A stretch of 50,040 nt of DNA from Flavobacterium sp. ACAM 123 (GTDB lineage: Bacteria; Bacteroidota; Bacteroidia; Flavobacteriales; Flavobacteriaceae): contig NZ_AJXL01000014.1 of assembly GCF_000264055.1 (NCBI RefSeq), positions 1 to 50,040 on the forward strand. Direction: 5' to 3'. Every line of letters starts with the position of its first letter. The stretch's first letter is position 1. Shown piece by piece: positions 26,901 to 35,853 of this stretch. The notes below the pieces were generated by a model. That model did not search any database and was not told the origin of the DNA. It saw nothing but the letters and a program-made list of their open reading frames with translations. Position numbers and translations under genes: made by a program.

Positions 26901-27983
26901 AACATTAGTTTCACCAGATGCGGCTCCAGTAAAGTACACGTTTTGGTTAGTGTCTACTTTGATAGTGGAAGGTTTTGTGGAGTAATAAATTCCCCAAAGT
27001 CTAACTCCATTCGAATCGAACTTTGCAATATATCCATTTGTATAGTAATATGGAGTTGGAAAAGTACCCGTAGTAGCAATGTTTGTAGTACTTGATGTAT
27101 AACCAGAAAAATAAACATTATTATTACTGTCATTGCATAAATCTAATGAGTAATCTCCATTGTTTCCGCCATAATATGTCCCCCATAACCTTACTGGAAT
27201 AGGATCAATAATCAACGTTTTATTTAAAAACTGTATATCTGCGTCAAAACCATAAACATTGTTTTTTATTTTTTTGTAACCAATGGCAATGTCTTTTTTA
27301 CCAGTTTTATCTTCTGTCCAGCTCGCTGGTAAGGTTTCATCCATCTCGCCAAAACGAACATGCATTCGGATTTTATTATCAATTAATTCTGTTTTGGCAC
27401 CATTAAATAGGAGTTGGATGTCCGATATTTTTCCTTTTGGATGTACTATAAAATTGTATTCGACAGTTTTTGCAGCGTCAGCTGGAATAGTGAAAACTAC
27501 GTCAATATTCGGGTAGATGTTTTTGTATGTGACTTGTTTGAAACTATGGACTCCAAGGACTCCTTCGGGTTTGTTTGGAATGTTATAATAATTATCAAAA
27601 TCTTTTGATTCTTGTTCTTTAATGAATTCAACATTTGAATTTGAATTCAAAAAATCGATGTCAACGCGATGAAATACATACTCAAAATTATATTCGGGTT
27701 CTATTATTTCTTTTTGAGGACTCTGATTTGTTGTTTTTTTTGATGTTTGTAAAGGTAGTGCAGTCGTTTTTTTTATTTCATAAATATCATAAGAGAAGCC
27801 ATTTTTTCTTAATTGTACATTTAATCCATTCGAATTCAACAAGAACTTTACTGCTGGGTTTGCCTTTCCCTTTTGGTCAATAATCTGCCCTTTGTTTTCC
27901 GTAAAACCAACTGATTTATTTTTGTATTGCGCAAATGAAGGAGCAATAATTAATAAAAAAAGGAAGAGTAATGTATGTTTCAT
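23922..27983 (-). CDS. SBBP-repeat surface protein with T9SS type B sorting domain
   Basis: A very large (1353 aa) exported protein. It has a signal peptide (1-19), an N-terminal beta domain of the type that precedes SBBP repeats ('VGFTENKGQI'), then seven beta-propeller-like units with the motif 'WGTYYGG' or variants (about 265-720). These are followed by Ig/PKD-like and HYR-like modules ('PICIGNELKLTASGG', 'TYYASQTENGCES') and a C-terminal gliding-type sorting domain with 'FFTPNGDGYNDTW' and 'LFDRYGKLI', ending 'GHFSLKR'. It should be secreted through the type IX system and attached to the cell surface. It is next to, and shares its 3' half with, the gene at 28026-31102. Confidence 0.92.
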   Translation of the reverse strand: MKHTLLFLFLLIIAPSFAQYKNKSVGFTENKGQIIDQKGKANPAVKFLLNSNGLNVQLRKNGFSYDIYEIKKTTALPLQTSKKTTNQSPQKEIIEPEYNFEYVFHRVDIDFLNSNSNVEFIKEQESKDFDNYYNIPNKPEGVLGVHSFKQVTYKNIYPNIDVVFTIPADAAKTVEYNFIVHPKGKISDIQLLFNGAKTELIDNKIRMHVRFGEMDETLPASWTEDKTGKKDIAIGYKKIKNNVYGFDADIQFLNKTLIIDPIPVRLWGTYYGGNNGDYSLDLCNDSNNNVYFSGYTSSTTNIATTGTFPTPYYYTNGYIAKFDSNGVRLWGIYYSTKPSTIKVDTNQNVYFTGAASGETNVSTPASHQPLRSGYYDNAYLVKLNSSGVREWGTYYGGTRSDQGRDISFDNLNNIYLVGSAQSLENIATATAFQPTHGPGYLDNDGFIAKFNPQGTRIWGTYYGGSEGDQITSSNISEDGFLYITGTSNSTNNIATPNSYQPSLIGYGAGLIAKFTLDGERIWGSYFNGERFASITKSELKNNFLYLIGKTDSKNNLISSGTFNETFQSSSFSLGNNFNNFIVKFDLYTQSQIWGTYFGEIIQDLAVNSKNKIIIEGCTDFDSGIATAGAYSTFRQYGDAYMIKLDENGQREWGTYYGGNLSEGYNGAADVNNKISIDKLDNIYLVGNTESTSGISTPGSHQENYSLNSLGGLYNVYLAKFQDCLTNPIASSNSPICIGNELKLTASGGTNYFWTGPNGFTSTEQNPIILNAAALNSGEYSCAITGTGGCDDTKKIDVVIGDLVAPIPNLANLPNITGDCTTTVNTIPTATDVCAGAITATTTSPLSYNLPGTYTVVWNYNDGNGNTTTQSQTVKINTQPLPTAVSTQIFCIQQNATLSAVVISGQNIKWYDSQTNGTLLLNTTILQNSTTYYASQTINSCESERVPILINIVNTAAPTGDSPQTFCSSQNPSLATIILTGTAIWWYDNATNGLLLPTTTPLQNGITYYASQTENGCESTTRLAVKIELINTLPASNYEVMLCDELNDGKETVDLTAYNSNLISNTAGYSFDYYNTLSGAENESTTNQITNASSLKINSGVNIIYVRINSNTPCYAIAVLKLSVVAKPIIPIADIVPICENNTITISAGATTDSFSWSTGATTPSITIANPGEYAVTVTKNYGAISCSSSKSFTVKKSTIATITSIETMDWTDKNNMISVYVSGAGDFEYSIDGTRYQDSNEFKNLISGSYTVYVRDKNGCGIVTDIVYLLMYPKFFTPNGDGYNDTWSIHFSDTEIGLTVQLFDRYGKLITVLNQNQTWDGTLNGHELPSTDYWFIVTRADRKEYKGHFSLKR

Positions 27984-27995
27984 TCGATTAATTTG

Positions 27996-28013
27996 ACAAT
28001 CGTAAATGTAATT
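27996..28013 (-). promoter_or_regulatory. shared upstream element of the two T9SS genes
   Basis: On the minus strand AATTACATTTACGATTGT stands 13 bases before the ATG of the SBBP gene. The same 18 bases occur upstream of the LRR gene (31114-31131), again close to its ATG. It includes TACATTTA, one base from the -7 consensus, so it probably carries the shared promoter or leader. Confidence 0.45.
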
Positions 28014-28025
28014 AAATTTTCTATG

Positions 28026-31000
28026 CTATCGCTTTAACGTAAAATGCCCTTTGTATTCTTTTCCATCTGCTCTGGTTACGATAAACCAATAATCTGTTGA
28101 TGGAAGTTCAAGACCGTTAAAAGTGCCATCCCAAGTCTGATTTTGATTCAATACGGTAATTAATTTACCATAACGATCAAATAGTTGAACGGTTAATCCA
28201 ATTTCAGTATCCGAAAAATGAATGCTCCAAGTATCATTGTATCCATCACCGTTTGGTGTAAAGAATTTAGGATACATCAGTAGATATACTTTATCGGTTA
28301 CGATTCCGCAGCCGTTTTTGTCTCTTACATACACCGTGTAAGCGCCGCTGATTAGATTTTGAAATTCATTACTGTCTTGATAGCGCGTTCCGTCAATAGA
28401 ATATTCAAAATCACCAGCACCGCTTACATATACAGAAATCATATTGTTTTTATCTGTCCAGTCCATTGTTTCAATCGAAGTTATCGTTGCAATAGTGGAT
28501 TTTTTTACCGTAAAACTTTTAGAACTGGAACAAGAAATTGCACTATAGTTTTTGGTCACCGTTACGGCATATTCTCCAGGGTTTGTGATTGTGATTGAAG
28601 GTGTCGTTGCTCCTGTTGACCATGAAAAAGAATCTGTGGTTGCACCTGCGCTTATTGTAATGGTGTTGTTTTCGCAAATAGGGACAATATCTGCAATGGG
28701 AATAATTGGTTTTGCTACGACAGAGAGTTTTAAAACTGCAATTGCATAACAAGGCGTATTTGAATTGATGCGAACATAAATTATATTGACTCCTGAATTT
28801 ATTTTAAGGCTAGAAGCATTTGTTATTTGATTTGTAGTCGATTCGTTTTCCGCTCCTGATAGTGAGTTGTAGTAATCGAATGAATAACCAGCGGTACTAG
28901 AAATTAAGTTAGAATTATATGACGTTAAATCGACGGTTTCTTTGCCATCATTCAATTCATCACATAGCATTACTGCATAATTGCTCGAAGGTAAAGTATT
29001 TATCAGTTCAATTTTTAGAGCTAAACGATTGGGGCTTTCACAACTGTTTTCTGTTTGTGATGCATAATAAGTAACTCCATTTTGAAGCGGAGTTGTACTT
29101 GGTAAAAGATTTCCATTTATGGTGTTGTCATACCATCTTATAGCTGTTCCAGAAGCAATAATAGAGGCCACAGTTGGATTTTGGCTGCTGCAAAATGTTT
29201 GTGGACTATTACCTGTTGGTGCAGCGGTGTTTACAATATTAATTAAAACAGGAATCCTTTCGCTTTCGCATCCATTGATTGTTTGCGAAGCGTAATATGT
29301 TGTTCCGTTTTGAAGTGCTGTTGTATTTGGTAAAACATTCCCGTTTGTTAAAGCATCATACCATATTATGTTTTGGCCTGAGATGAGGATATCGTTTATA
29401 GTGGCGTTTTGTTGTATGCAGAAGGTTTGGGGGGAAGTAGCTGTAGGTTTTGAAGAATTCCGAATAATAATTACTACTGGAGTTTTAGAGCTTTCACATC
29501 CATTTTTAGTTTGTGAAGCGTAATAAGGTGTTTCACTAACCATTGGGGTCGTATTTGGAATAGAATTGACATCACTCATGTTTTGATACCATTTTATATT
29601 ATCACCTATAACATTTAAGTTGTCTAAAGTTGGATTTTGAATGTTACATAAGGTTTGAGGAGTTGCAGCAATAGGAGCGGCTAGAATTTTTAAAGTTATT
29701 TTAACGGAAGATCTTGGGCCTTCGCAGGTACCGGCGGTATTCATTGCATAATAAGTTGCGCCCTCGACCAGAAGGGTAGAAATAGGAAGTTCGTTTCCAT
29801 TAATTTGAGCATCGAACCATTTAATATTATAGCCATCTATAACAATATCAATTATTGTTGGATTTACTTTAGAACAAATGGTTTGAATTGATGATTCAAA
29901 TTTTGCGGCTGTACCATCAAAATAGAAGGCAGTATCGTCTTTTCTATTTGAAAAATAGATGTTAAAAAATGAAGCCCTTGGAACATTTATACACTTTAAA
30001 TCTGGATTATTTAACCAGCTATTATAATCATCCCACCAAGTCCAACTAGTTGAATTTCCGAGATCTAACAAAGTTAGTTGGTTGTTGTTGCATCTAAGCA
30101 TGCCAAGGTTATTATTTCGGGAAACATCTAAACTTGTTATTTTATTAAAATGACAAGTTAAATAATTTAATTTTAAATTATTTAAAACATCTAAATTGGT
30201 TAATTGATTGTATTCACATCTTAGAAAATTTAAAACTGGATTTTTAGAAACATTTATATCTGCTAATTGATTATTATGACAATCAACAGTATATAATTTA
30301 GAACAATTTGAAAAATCAAGAGTTTGTAATTTGTTATTACTGCAGTATAGCGTTGTTAGTTCAGTATTATATGTGAAGTCAATTTCTGTTAAAAAATTTA
30401 CCAGTACATGAAAGATTCTCAAGACCCATATTTTTTGTTAGATCAAGGTTAGAGATTTGATTGTTGTTACAAAATAAAAATATTAGTTTGCTGTTTTTTG
30501 TAAACATCCAAGTTTGTTAATTGATTCATTGAGCAGCCTATTTCTGTTAAGGCTAAATTGCTAGATGTGTCCAAGGTAGTTAATTTATTGTCAGAGCAGT
30601 TTAAAATATTAAGGTCAATGTTTTTTGAAATATTTAAGGATAGTAGTTTATTACTAGAGCAATTTAGTAGAGTTAAGTTAATATTTTTAGAAACGTCCAG
30701 TTCTGATATAGAATTACTATGGCATTGTAATTCTCTTAAATTTATATTTTTAGAAACATCTAAAGTTGTTAAATTATTAGATGTACAAATTAATTTAGTT
30801 AAAGCTAGATTTTTTGAAATATCTAAACTAGATAGTAAACTGCCATTATTAAAATTAAGCTCAGATAAGGCAACGAAATCTTCAATTCCCTTTAAGCTTG
30901 CAATGAGATTTTGAGTACCATCATAAAAATCTAGTTTGGTAATTGTATTTATATTAGCAGTTAACACTTTTCCATCCATATTACCACTATCATAACCATT

Positions 31001-31102
31001 TCTAATTAAAAACGATTCAAAAACTGGATCTGGAATTAAAGTATATTGTGAGTACGTCACAATAGAAGTTATAAAAAATAAAAAAAGAAATCTATATTTC
31101 AT
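28026..31102 (-). pseudogene. leucine-rich-repeat T9SS cargo protein, two frameshifts
   Basis: Reads as two pieces, 31102-30467 and 30422-28026, that belong to one gene. Piece 1 has a signal peptide ('MKYRFLFLFFITSIVTYSQ') and LRR units of ~21 residues with 'LDVSKN' and 'LNCSSNKL'. Piece 2 continues the LRRs ('LYCSNNKLQTLDFSNC'), then has Ig-like modules and a type B sorting domain. Removing one base in the A/T tract at 30494-30504 and one in 30391-30399 restores continuous LRRs across the gap and a total of 1024 aa. Both breaks lie in homopolymers, so real decay, slippage or a sequencing error are all possible. The first ATG (31102) is chosen over a TTG at 31111. Confidence 0.82.
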
Positions 31103-31243
31103 TCGAATCAATTAACAATCGTAAATGTAATTCATTTTGTACAAATTACACAACAGCAAAAAAGCATTATGGTTGGTATTTAAAACAGGATACGAATTAA
31201 AAATCTAGCCCGTGATTTATGTGTAAACTATATAAATATCCCT

Positions 31244-31251
31244 TATTTTTG
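31244..31251 (+). promoter_or_regulatory. -7 element before the radical SAM gene
   Basis: TATTTTTG, an exact TANNTTTG match, 17 bases before the TTG start of the radical SAM gene. No -33 TTG is evident. Confidence 0.4.
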
Positions 31252-31268
31252 CACAAAACAATTTCCTT

Positions 31269-33458
31269 TTGAAAACAAAAATATTTATTGTTACGCCTCC
31301 TTTTACCCAACTGAATACGCCGTATCCGGCAAGTGCTTATATTAAGGGTTTCTTAAACACTTTAAATATCGAGTCAGTCCAAGCGGATCTGGGGATAGAA
31401 GTAATTTTGAAATTATTTTCTAAAGTGGGATTGTCGGAATTATTTGAAATTGCAACTATAGACGATGCAGTTTCTGATAATTCTAAACGAATTTTTGCAT
31501 TGCAGGAGGAATATATAAAAACAATCGATGCGGTAATTCGTTTTTTGCAAGGGAAAAATCCAACCTTGGCACTCCAAATCTGTCAGGAAGATTATTTGCC
31601 CGAAGCTTCTCGTTTTGCGCAACTGGAGGAACTCGATTGGGCTTTCGGTACGATGGGAACGCAGGATAAGGGCAAGCATTTGGCGACCTTGTATCTCGAA
31701 GACATCTCTGATTTTATTGTGGAATGTGTGGATGCGAATTTTGGCTTCAGCCGTTATGCAGAGCGTTTAGGGCGAAGTGCTAATTCTTTTGACGAATTGT
31801 ACGAAGCTTTACAACAAGAACCAACATATATCGACCAACTTTTATTATCCATTTTAAAAGAGAGAATTGAAGCGATTCAGCCTACTTTATTCTTGATTTC
31901 TGTTCCCTTTCCGGGGAATTTATACAGTGCTTTTAGATCAGCGCAATGGATCAAAAACCATCATCCTGAAATTAAAGTTACGATGGGAGGCGGTTTTCCT
32001 AATACCGAATTGCGTTCCCTTTCTGACGAGCGCGTTTTTGAGTTTTTCGATTATATCACTTTGGACGATGGCGAAGTACCTGTTGAAGAGTTAATCGCCA
32101 ATGTCGAAAACTCAGCTCACAACTCTTTCAAAAGAACTTTTCTTCTGGAAGAAGGAAAAGTAGTTTACAAAAATAATTCCCTAAAACCAGATTACAAGCA
32201 AGCACAAGTAGGTACACCAGATTATTCCGATTTAATGTTGGATAAATACATTTCGGTTATCGAAATCGTAAATCCAATGCACCGCATGTGGAGCGACGGC
32301 CGCTGGAATAAGCTGACTATGGCGCATGGATGCTATTGGGGGAAATGTACTTTTTGTGATATTTCGTTAGATTATATCAAAATTTACGAACCAGTTGCAG
32401 CCAGTTTACTTTGTGATCGCATGGAGCAAATGATGGAGCAAACCGGTGAAAATGGGTTTCATTATGTCGATGAAGCGGCACCTCCGGCACTGATGCGGGC
32501 ATTAGCACTCGAAATACTTCGAAGAAAATTATCAGTGACTTGGTGGACTAACATTCGATTCGAAAAAAGTTTTTCTAGAGATTTGTGTTTATTATTAAAA
32601 GCTTCAGGCTGTATTGCGGTATCTGGTGGTCTCGAAGTAGCCTCAGATCGCTTGTTGAAATTGATAGATAAGGGAGTGACGGTAGAGCAGGTAGCCAGAG
32701 TGACCCGCAACTTTACAGAAGCAGGGATTATGGTGCATTGCTACTTGATGTATGGGTATCCAACGCAGACGGTTCAAGAAACAGTAGACAGTCTGGAGAT
32801 GGTGCGTCAATTATTTGAGGCAGGAGTACTGCAGTCTGGTTTTTGGCATCAATTTGCCATGACAGCACATAGTCCTGTTGGAATACATCCGGAGAAATTT
32901 GGCGTGAAGAAAAAAACCGAAGCTATCGGTACCTTCGCTAATAATGATATTGATTATATTGATTCCACAGGGATTGAGCATGAGAAGTTTAGTTTTGGCC
33001 TTAAGAAGTCTTTATTCAATTTCATGCACGGCATCTGTTTCGATTATGATTTGCAGGAGTGGTTTGAATTCAAAATCCCAAAGACTAAAATTTCCGGCGA
33101 CTATATTTTTAATGCGCTAGAAGTAGCGGATGATTTTAATATCAAACCGGCGGCTAAAATTGTTTGGTTAGGTGGAAAGCCTTCGGTGGACTATGTTACC
33201 AAATCTAAAAAAGGAAATTCCTGGGATATGATGAGCTTGACTTTCCATGATAAAAAAGAAAGTTTTACCATTCAAACAAATAAGATAGAAGGAGAATGGT
33301 TAGTAGCAATACTTGCAAAAATTGCAGTTGTGAATACTAAAGTCCTAACGTTTCAGGAAATTAAGGCCGATTTTGAGAGTAATTTAGAAGACTTTGAATT
33401 GTTTTGGCACTCAAAGCCAATTAACACGTTAAGGGAATTTGGTGTGTTAGTACTTTAA
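31269..33458 (+). CDS. B12-binding-domain radical SAM protein
   Basis: A 729-aa protein with an N-terminal cobalamin-binding-like Rossmann part ('KIFIVTPPFTQLNTPYPASA', 'PFPGNLYSAFRSAQWIK', 'MGGGFPNTELRSL') and a radical SAM barrel. The cluster motif is C355-x4-C360-x2-C363 in 'HGCYWGKCTFCDI', one residue longer than the usual Cx3Cx2C. 'SGGLEVASDRLLKLIDKGVT' and 'HCYLMYGYPTQT' match the SAM-binding side. The start is TTG, the family beginning with 'MKTKIFIVTPP'. The C-terminal ~200 residues are specific to this subfamily. The substrate is unknown; related proteins methylate or rearrange lipids, peptides or cofactors. Confidence 0.85.
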   Translation: MKTKIFIVTPPFTQLNTPYPASAYIKGFLNTLNIESVQADLGIEVILKLFSKVGLSELFEIATIDDAVSDNSKRIFALQEEYIKTIDAVIRFLQGKNPTLALQICQEDYLPEASRFAQLEELDWAFGTMGTQDKGKHLATLYLEDISDFIVECVDANFGFSRYAERLGRSANSFDELYEALQQEPTYIDQLLLSILKERIEAIQPTLFLISVPFPGNLYSAFRSAQWIKNHHPEIKVTMGGGFPNTELRSLSDERVFEFFDYITLDDGEVPVEELIANVENSAHNSFKRTFLLEEGKVVYKNNSLKPDYKQAQVGTPDYSDLMLDKYISVIEIVNPMHRMWSDGRWNKLTMAHGCYWGKCTFCDISLDYIKIYEPVAASLLCDRMEQMMEQTGENGFHYVDEAAPPALMRALALEILRRKLSVTWWTNIRFEKSFSRDLCLLLKASGCIAVSGGLEVASDRLLKLIDKGVTVEQVARVTRNFTEAGIMVHCYLMYGYPTQTVQETVDSLEMVRQLFEAGVLQSGFWHQFAMTAHSPVGIHPEKFGVKKKTEAIGTFANNDIDYIDSTGIEHEKFSFGLKKSLFNFMHGICFDYDLQEWFEFKIPKTKISGDYIFNALEVADDFNIKPAAKIVWLGGKPSVDYVTKSKKGNSWDMMSLTFHDKKESFTIQTNKIEGEWLVAILAKIAVVNTKVLTFQEIKADFESNLEDFELFWHSKPINTLREFGVLVL

Positions 33459-33646
33459 GCAACCTACTTACTTCATATCCAAAAGAGAAGTTGACACAGG
33501 CAAAATTTGAAAGCGCTGAATTAAATTCATACTCTTAGATATTGCTGTGCCAGAGGTAGAGCTATAGCTTTTTAGCATAAATCTCTCTTTTTATTTTACG
33601 AAAACGTTTTCTTTTACTTATTTTTACGATCATAAAAATTGCATTA

Positions 33647-34132
33647 ATGAGTGATAGCTATAAAGTAAAAGTAAATGATTCTTTTCAATTTGATTTTGAT
33701 AAGGAACAAGTTTCGCGTCTCGACGCTGTAAATATGGATAAAAACACATTCCATGTATTACACGAAAGCAAACCCTACAAAGCGGAGATTCTCTCGGCTG
33801 ATTTCAATCATAAGACTTACACGGTCAAAGTGAATAATAACAGTTATACTGTTGCTATTTCTAATAATTTAGACCAACTTATCCATGAATTAGGATTTGA
33901 GGTAGGATTGACTAAACAAATCAATGCGATTAAAGCACCAATGCCGGGGTTGATCTTGGAAATTAGCGTGATAGTAGGACAAGCAGTAAAAGAAAACGAT
34001 AGCTTATTAATTTTAGAAGCCATGAAAATGGAAAATAGTTTTCTTTCTCCACGTGATGGAATTATCAAATCGATATCAGTTGTTTTGGGAGATGCTGTGG
34101 ACAAAGGGCAGCTTTTAATTGAATTTGAGTAA
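33647..34132 (+). CDS. biotin carboxyl carrier protein subunit of acyl-CoA carboxylase
   Basis: A 161-aa BCCP. The C-terminal biotinyl domain carries 'LLILEAMKMENSFLSPRDG' with the biotinylated Lys127. The N-terminal 85 residues form a small beta domain typical of carriers paired with separate biotin carboxylases. It is the first gene of a set with the biotin carboxylase (64 bases on) and the carboxyltransferase (34197-37395), so the three very likely build one complex, probably propionyl- or acetyl-CoA carboxylase. Confidence 0.9.
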   Translation: MSDSYKVKVNDSFQFDFDKEQVSRLDAVNMDKNTFHVLHESKPYKAEILSADFNHKTYTVKVNNNSYTVAISNNLDQLIHELGFEVGLTKQINAIKAPMPGLILEISVIVGQAVKENDSLLILEAMKMENSFLSPRDGIIKSISVVLGDAVDKGQLLIEFE

Positions 34133-34196
34133 AAAGAAGAACTAAGAATATAGAGAAAAGACTTCTTGTCTATGTGCAATCTTATCTACATAAATA

Positions 34197-35636
34197 ATGA
34201 AAAAAATATTAGTTGCCAATAGAGGCGAAATCGCCATAAGAGTGATGAAGACTGCCCAAAAAATGGGAATTAAAACGGTCGCTGTTTATTCAACAGTTGA
34301 TAGAAACGCACCTCATGTTAAATTTGCTGATGAAGCCGTTTGGATTGGAGAATCACCTTCAAACCAGTCTTATTTATTAGGCGATAAAATCATTGAAGTA
34401 GCCAAATCCTTGGGCGTGGATGCTATTCATCCTGGGTATGGGTTTTTGAGCGAAAACGCTGATTTTGCCGAAAAAGTAGAACAGAATAACATTATTTTTA
34501 TTGGACCTAAATCAAAGGCAATACATATAATGGGAAGTAAACTAGCTGCAAAAGAAGCGGTTAAGGCTTATAATATTCCAATGGTTCCTGGTTTAGACGA
34601 AGCCATTACTGATATTGAAAAAGCAAAAGTAGTTGCCAGAGAAATAGGTTTTCCTATTTTAATCAAAGCCTCTGCAGGTGGTGGTGGAAAAGGAATGCGC
34701 GTAGTCGAAAATGAAGAGGAGTTTGAATCCCAAATGAAAAGAGCGATTAGCGAGGCTATAAATGCTTTTGGTGATGGAGCTGTTTTTATTGAGAAATACG
34801 TTGCCTCTCCTCGTCATATTGAAATTCAAATCATGGCGGACAGTCATGGAAATATCTTGTATTTATTCGAAAGGGAATGTAGCATACAACGCCGCCATCA
34901 AAAAGTGGTAGAGGAAGCTCCTTCCTCTGTTTTAACACCGGAATTGCGCAAAGAAATGGGTGAAGCAGCCGTTATGGTTGCTAAATCCTGCGATTATTTG
35001 GGAGCAGGAACAGTGGAGTTCTTATTAGACGAAAAGAATAATTTCTTTTTCCTTGAAATGAACACTCGTTTGCAAGTAGAACATCCGGTGACGGAATGGA
35101 TTACCGGACTGGATTTAGTAGAATTACAAATCAAGGTAGCCAGGGGAGAAGCATTAGAAATCAAACAAGAAGATCTTAAAATAAAAGGGCACGCATTAGA
35201 ATTGCGTGTATATGCCGAAGATTCTAAGAATGACTTTTTACCAAGCGTAGGACATTTAGAGGTTTATCAGTTGCCTGTTGGCGAAGGAATTCGCGTTGAT
35301 AATGGTTTTGAGCAAGGAATGGATATTCCAATCTATTATGACCCGATGCTTGCTAAGCTGATCACATATGGTGAAACCCGTGAAGAAGCCATCCAGATTA
35401 TGCTCAAAGCAATTGATGGTTATCTTGTAGAAGGGGTAGAAACCACTTTGCCTTTCGGTAAGTTTGTGTTTGAACACGAAGCGTTCCGTTCTGGGAATTT
35501 TGACACACATTTCGTGAAAAAATACTACAGTGCTGATCTACTGAAAAACCAATTGGCACAAGAAGCAGAGATTGCCGCTATGATTGCTTTAAAACAATAT
35601 TTTGAAGATCAAAAAATAGTACGGTTACCTAATTAA
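34197..35636 (+). CDS. accC: biotin carboxylase subunit
   Basis: A 479-aa ATP-grasp biotin carboxylase that makes carboxybiotin from bicarbonate and ATP. Landmarks: 'ILVANRGEIAIRVMKTA' at the start, 'HPGYGFLSENADFA', the Gly-rich loop 'SAGGGGKGMRVVE', 'IQRRHQKVVEEAPS' and the active-site 'FFLEMNTRLQVEHPVTEWITG'. Length slightly exceeds E. coli AccC (about 450). The next gene is the carboxyltransferase, so it belongs to the acyl-CoA carboxylase set; the gene name is used by family, and this copy may serve propionyl-CoA rather than fatty acid synthesis. Confidence 0.92.
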   Translation: MKKILVANRGEIAIRVMKTAQKMGIKTVAVYSTVDRNAPHVKFADEAVWIGESPSNQSYLLGDKIIEVAKSLGVDAIHPGYGFLSENADFAEKVEQNNIIFIGPKSKAIHIMGSKLAAKEAVKAYNIPMVPGLDEAITDIEKAKVVAREIGFPILIKASAGGGGKGMRVVENEEEFESQMKRAISEAINAFGDGAVFIEKYVASPRHIEIQIMADSHGNILYLFERECSIQRRHQKVVEEAPSSVLTPELRKEMGEAAVMVAKSCDYLGAGTVEFLLDEKNNFFFLEMNTRLQVEHPVTEWITGLDLVELQIKVARGEALEIKQEDLKIKGHALELRVYAEDSKNDFLPSVGHLEVYQLPVGEGIRVDNGFEQGMDIPIYYDPMLAKLITYGETREEAIQIMLKAIDGYLVEGVETTLPFGKFVFEHEAFRSGNFDTHFVKKYYSADLLKNQLAQEAEIAAMIALKQYFEDQKIVRLPN

Positions 35637-35719
35637 TAATTTACTAAATAAATTTTTACCACTCAGAAACATAGAAAAATAGTTCTTGAAGTGTTTGTAT
35701 ATAGGAGCTAGTTAGAATA

Positions 35720-35758
35720 TTACTTTTGCACATAGACTATTAAATCTATGAAAAGTAA
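35720..35758. repeat. nested hairpin between accC and the carboxyltransferase gene
   Basis: TTACTTTT (35720-35727) pairs with AAAAGTAA (35751-35758), and inside it CATAGA (35731-35736) pairs with TCTATG (35745-35750). A wider inverted pair, ACCACTCAGAAACATAG near 35656 and CTATGTCCTTTGTGGT near 35785, frames it. No T-tract follows, so it is not a clear terminator; it could be an RNA processing site or an intergenic repeat. Confidence 0.6.
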
Positions 35759-35853
35759 AATGACTTACTTATAAAAGTATACGATCTATGTCCTTTGTGG
35801 TTCCTTTTTTTAAATTACGATACTTAATCTAGAAAATAATAAACGACCAACAG

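Noticed and set aside
30467..30914. Repeated TTAGTTAAA-like words in the LRR gene as a tandem DNA repeat
   Set aside because: They follow the ~63-base period of the LRR codons and are explained by the protein repeats.
35656..35800. Repeat array in the acyl-CoA carboxylase gap read as a CRISPR
   Set aside because: Arms are inverted rather than direct, there is no regular spacing and no cas gene anywhere in the window.
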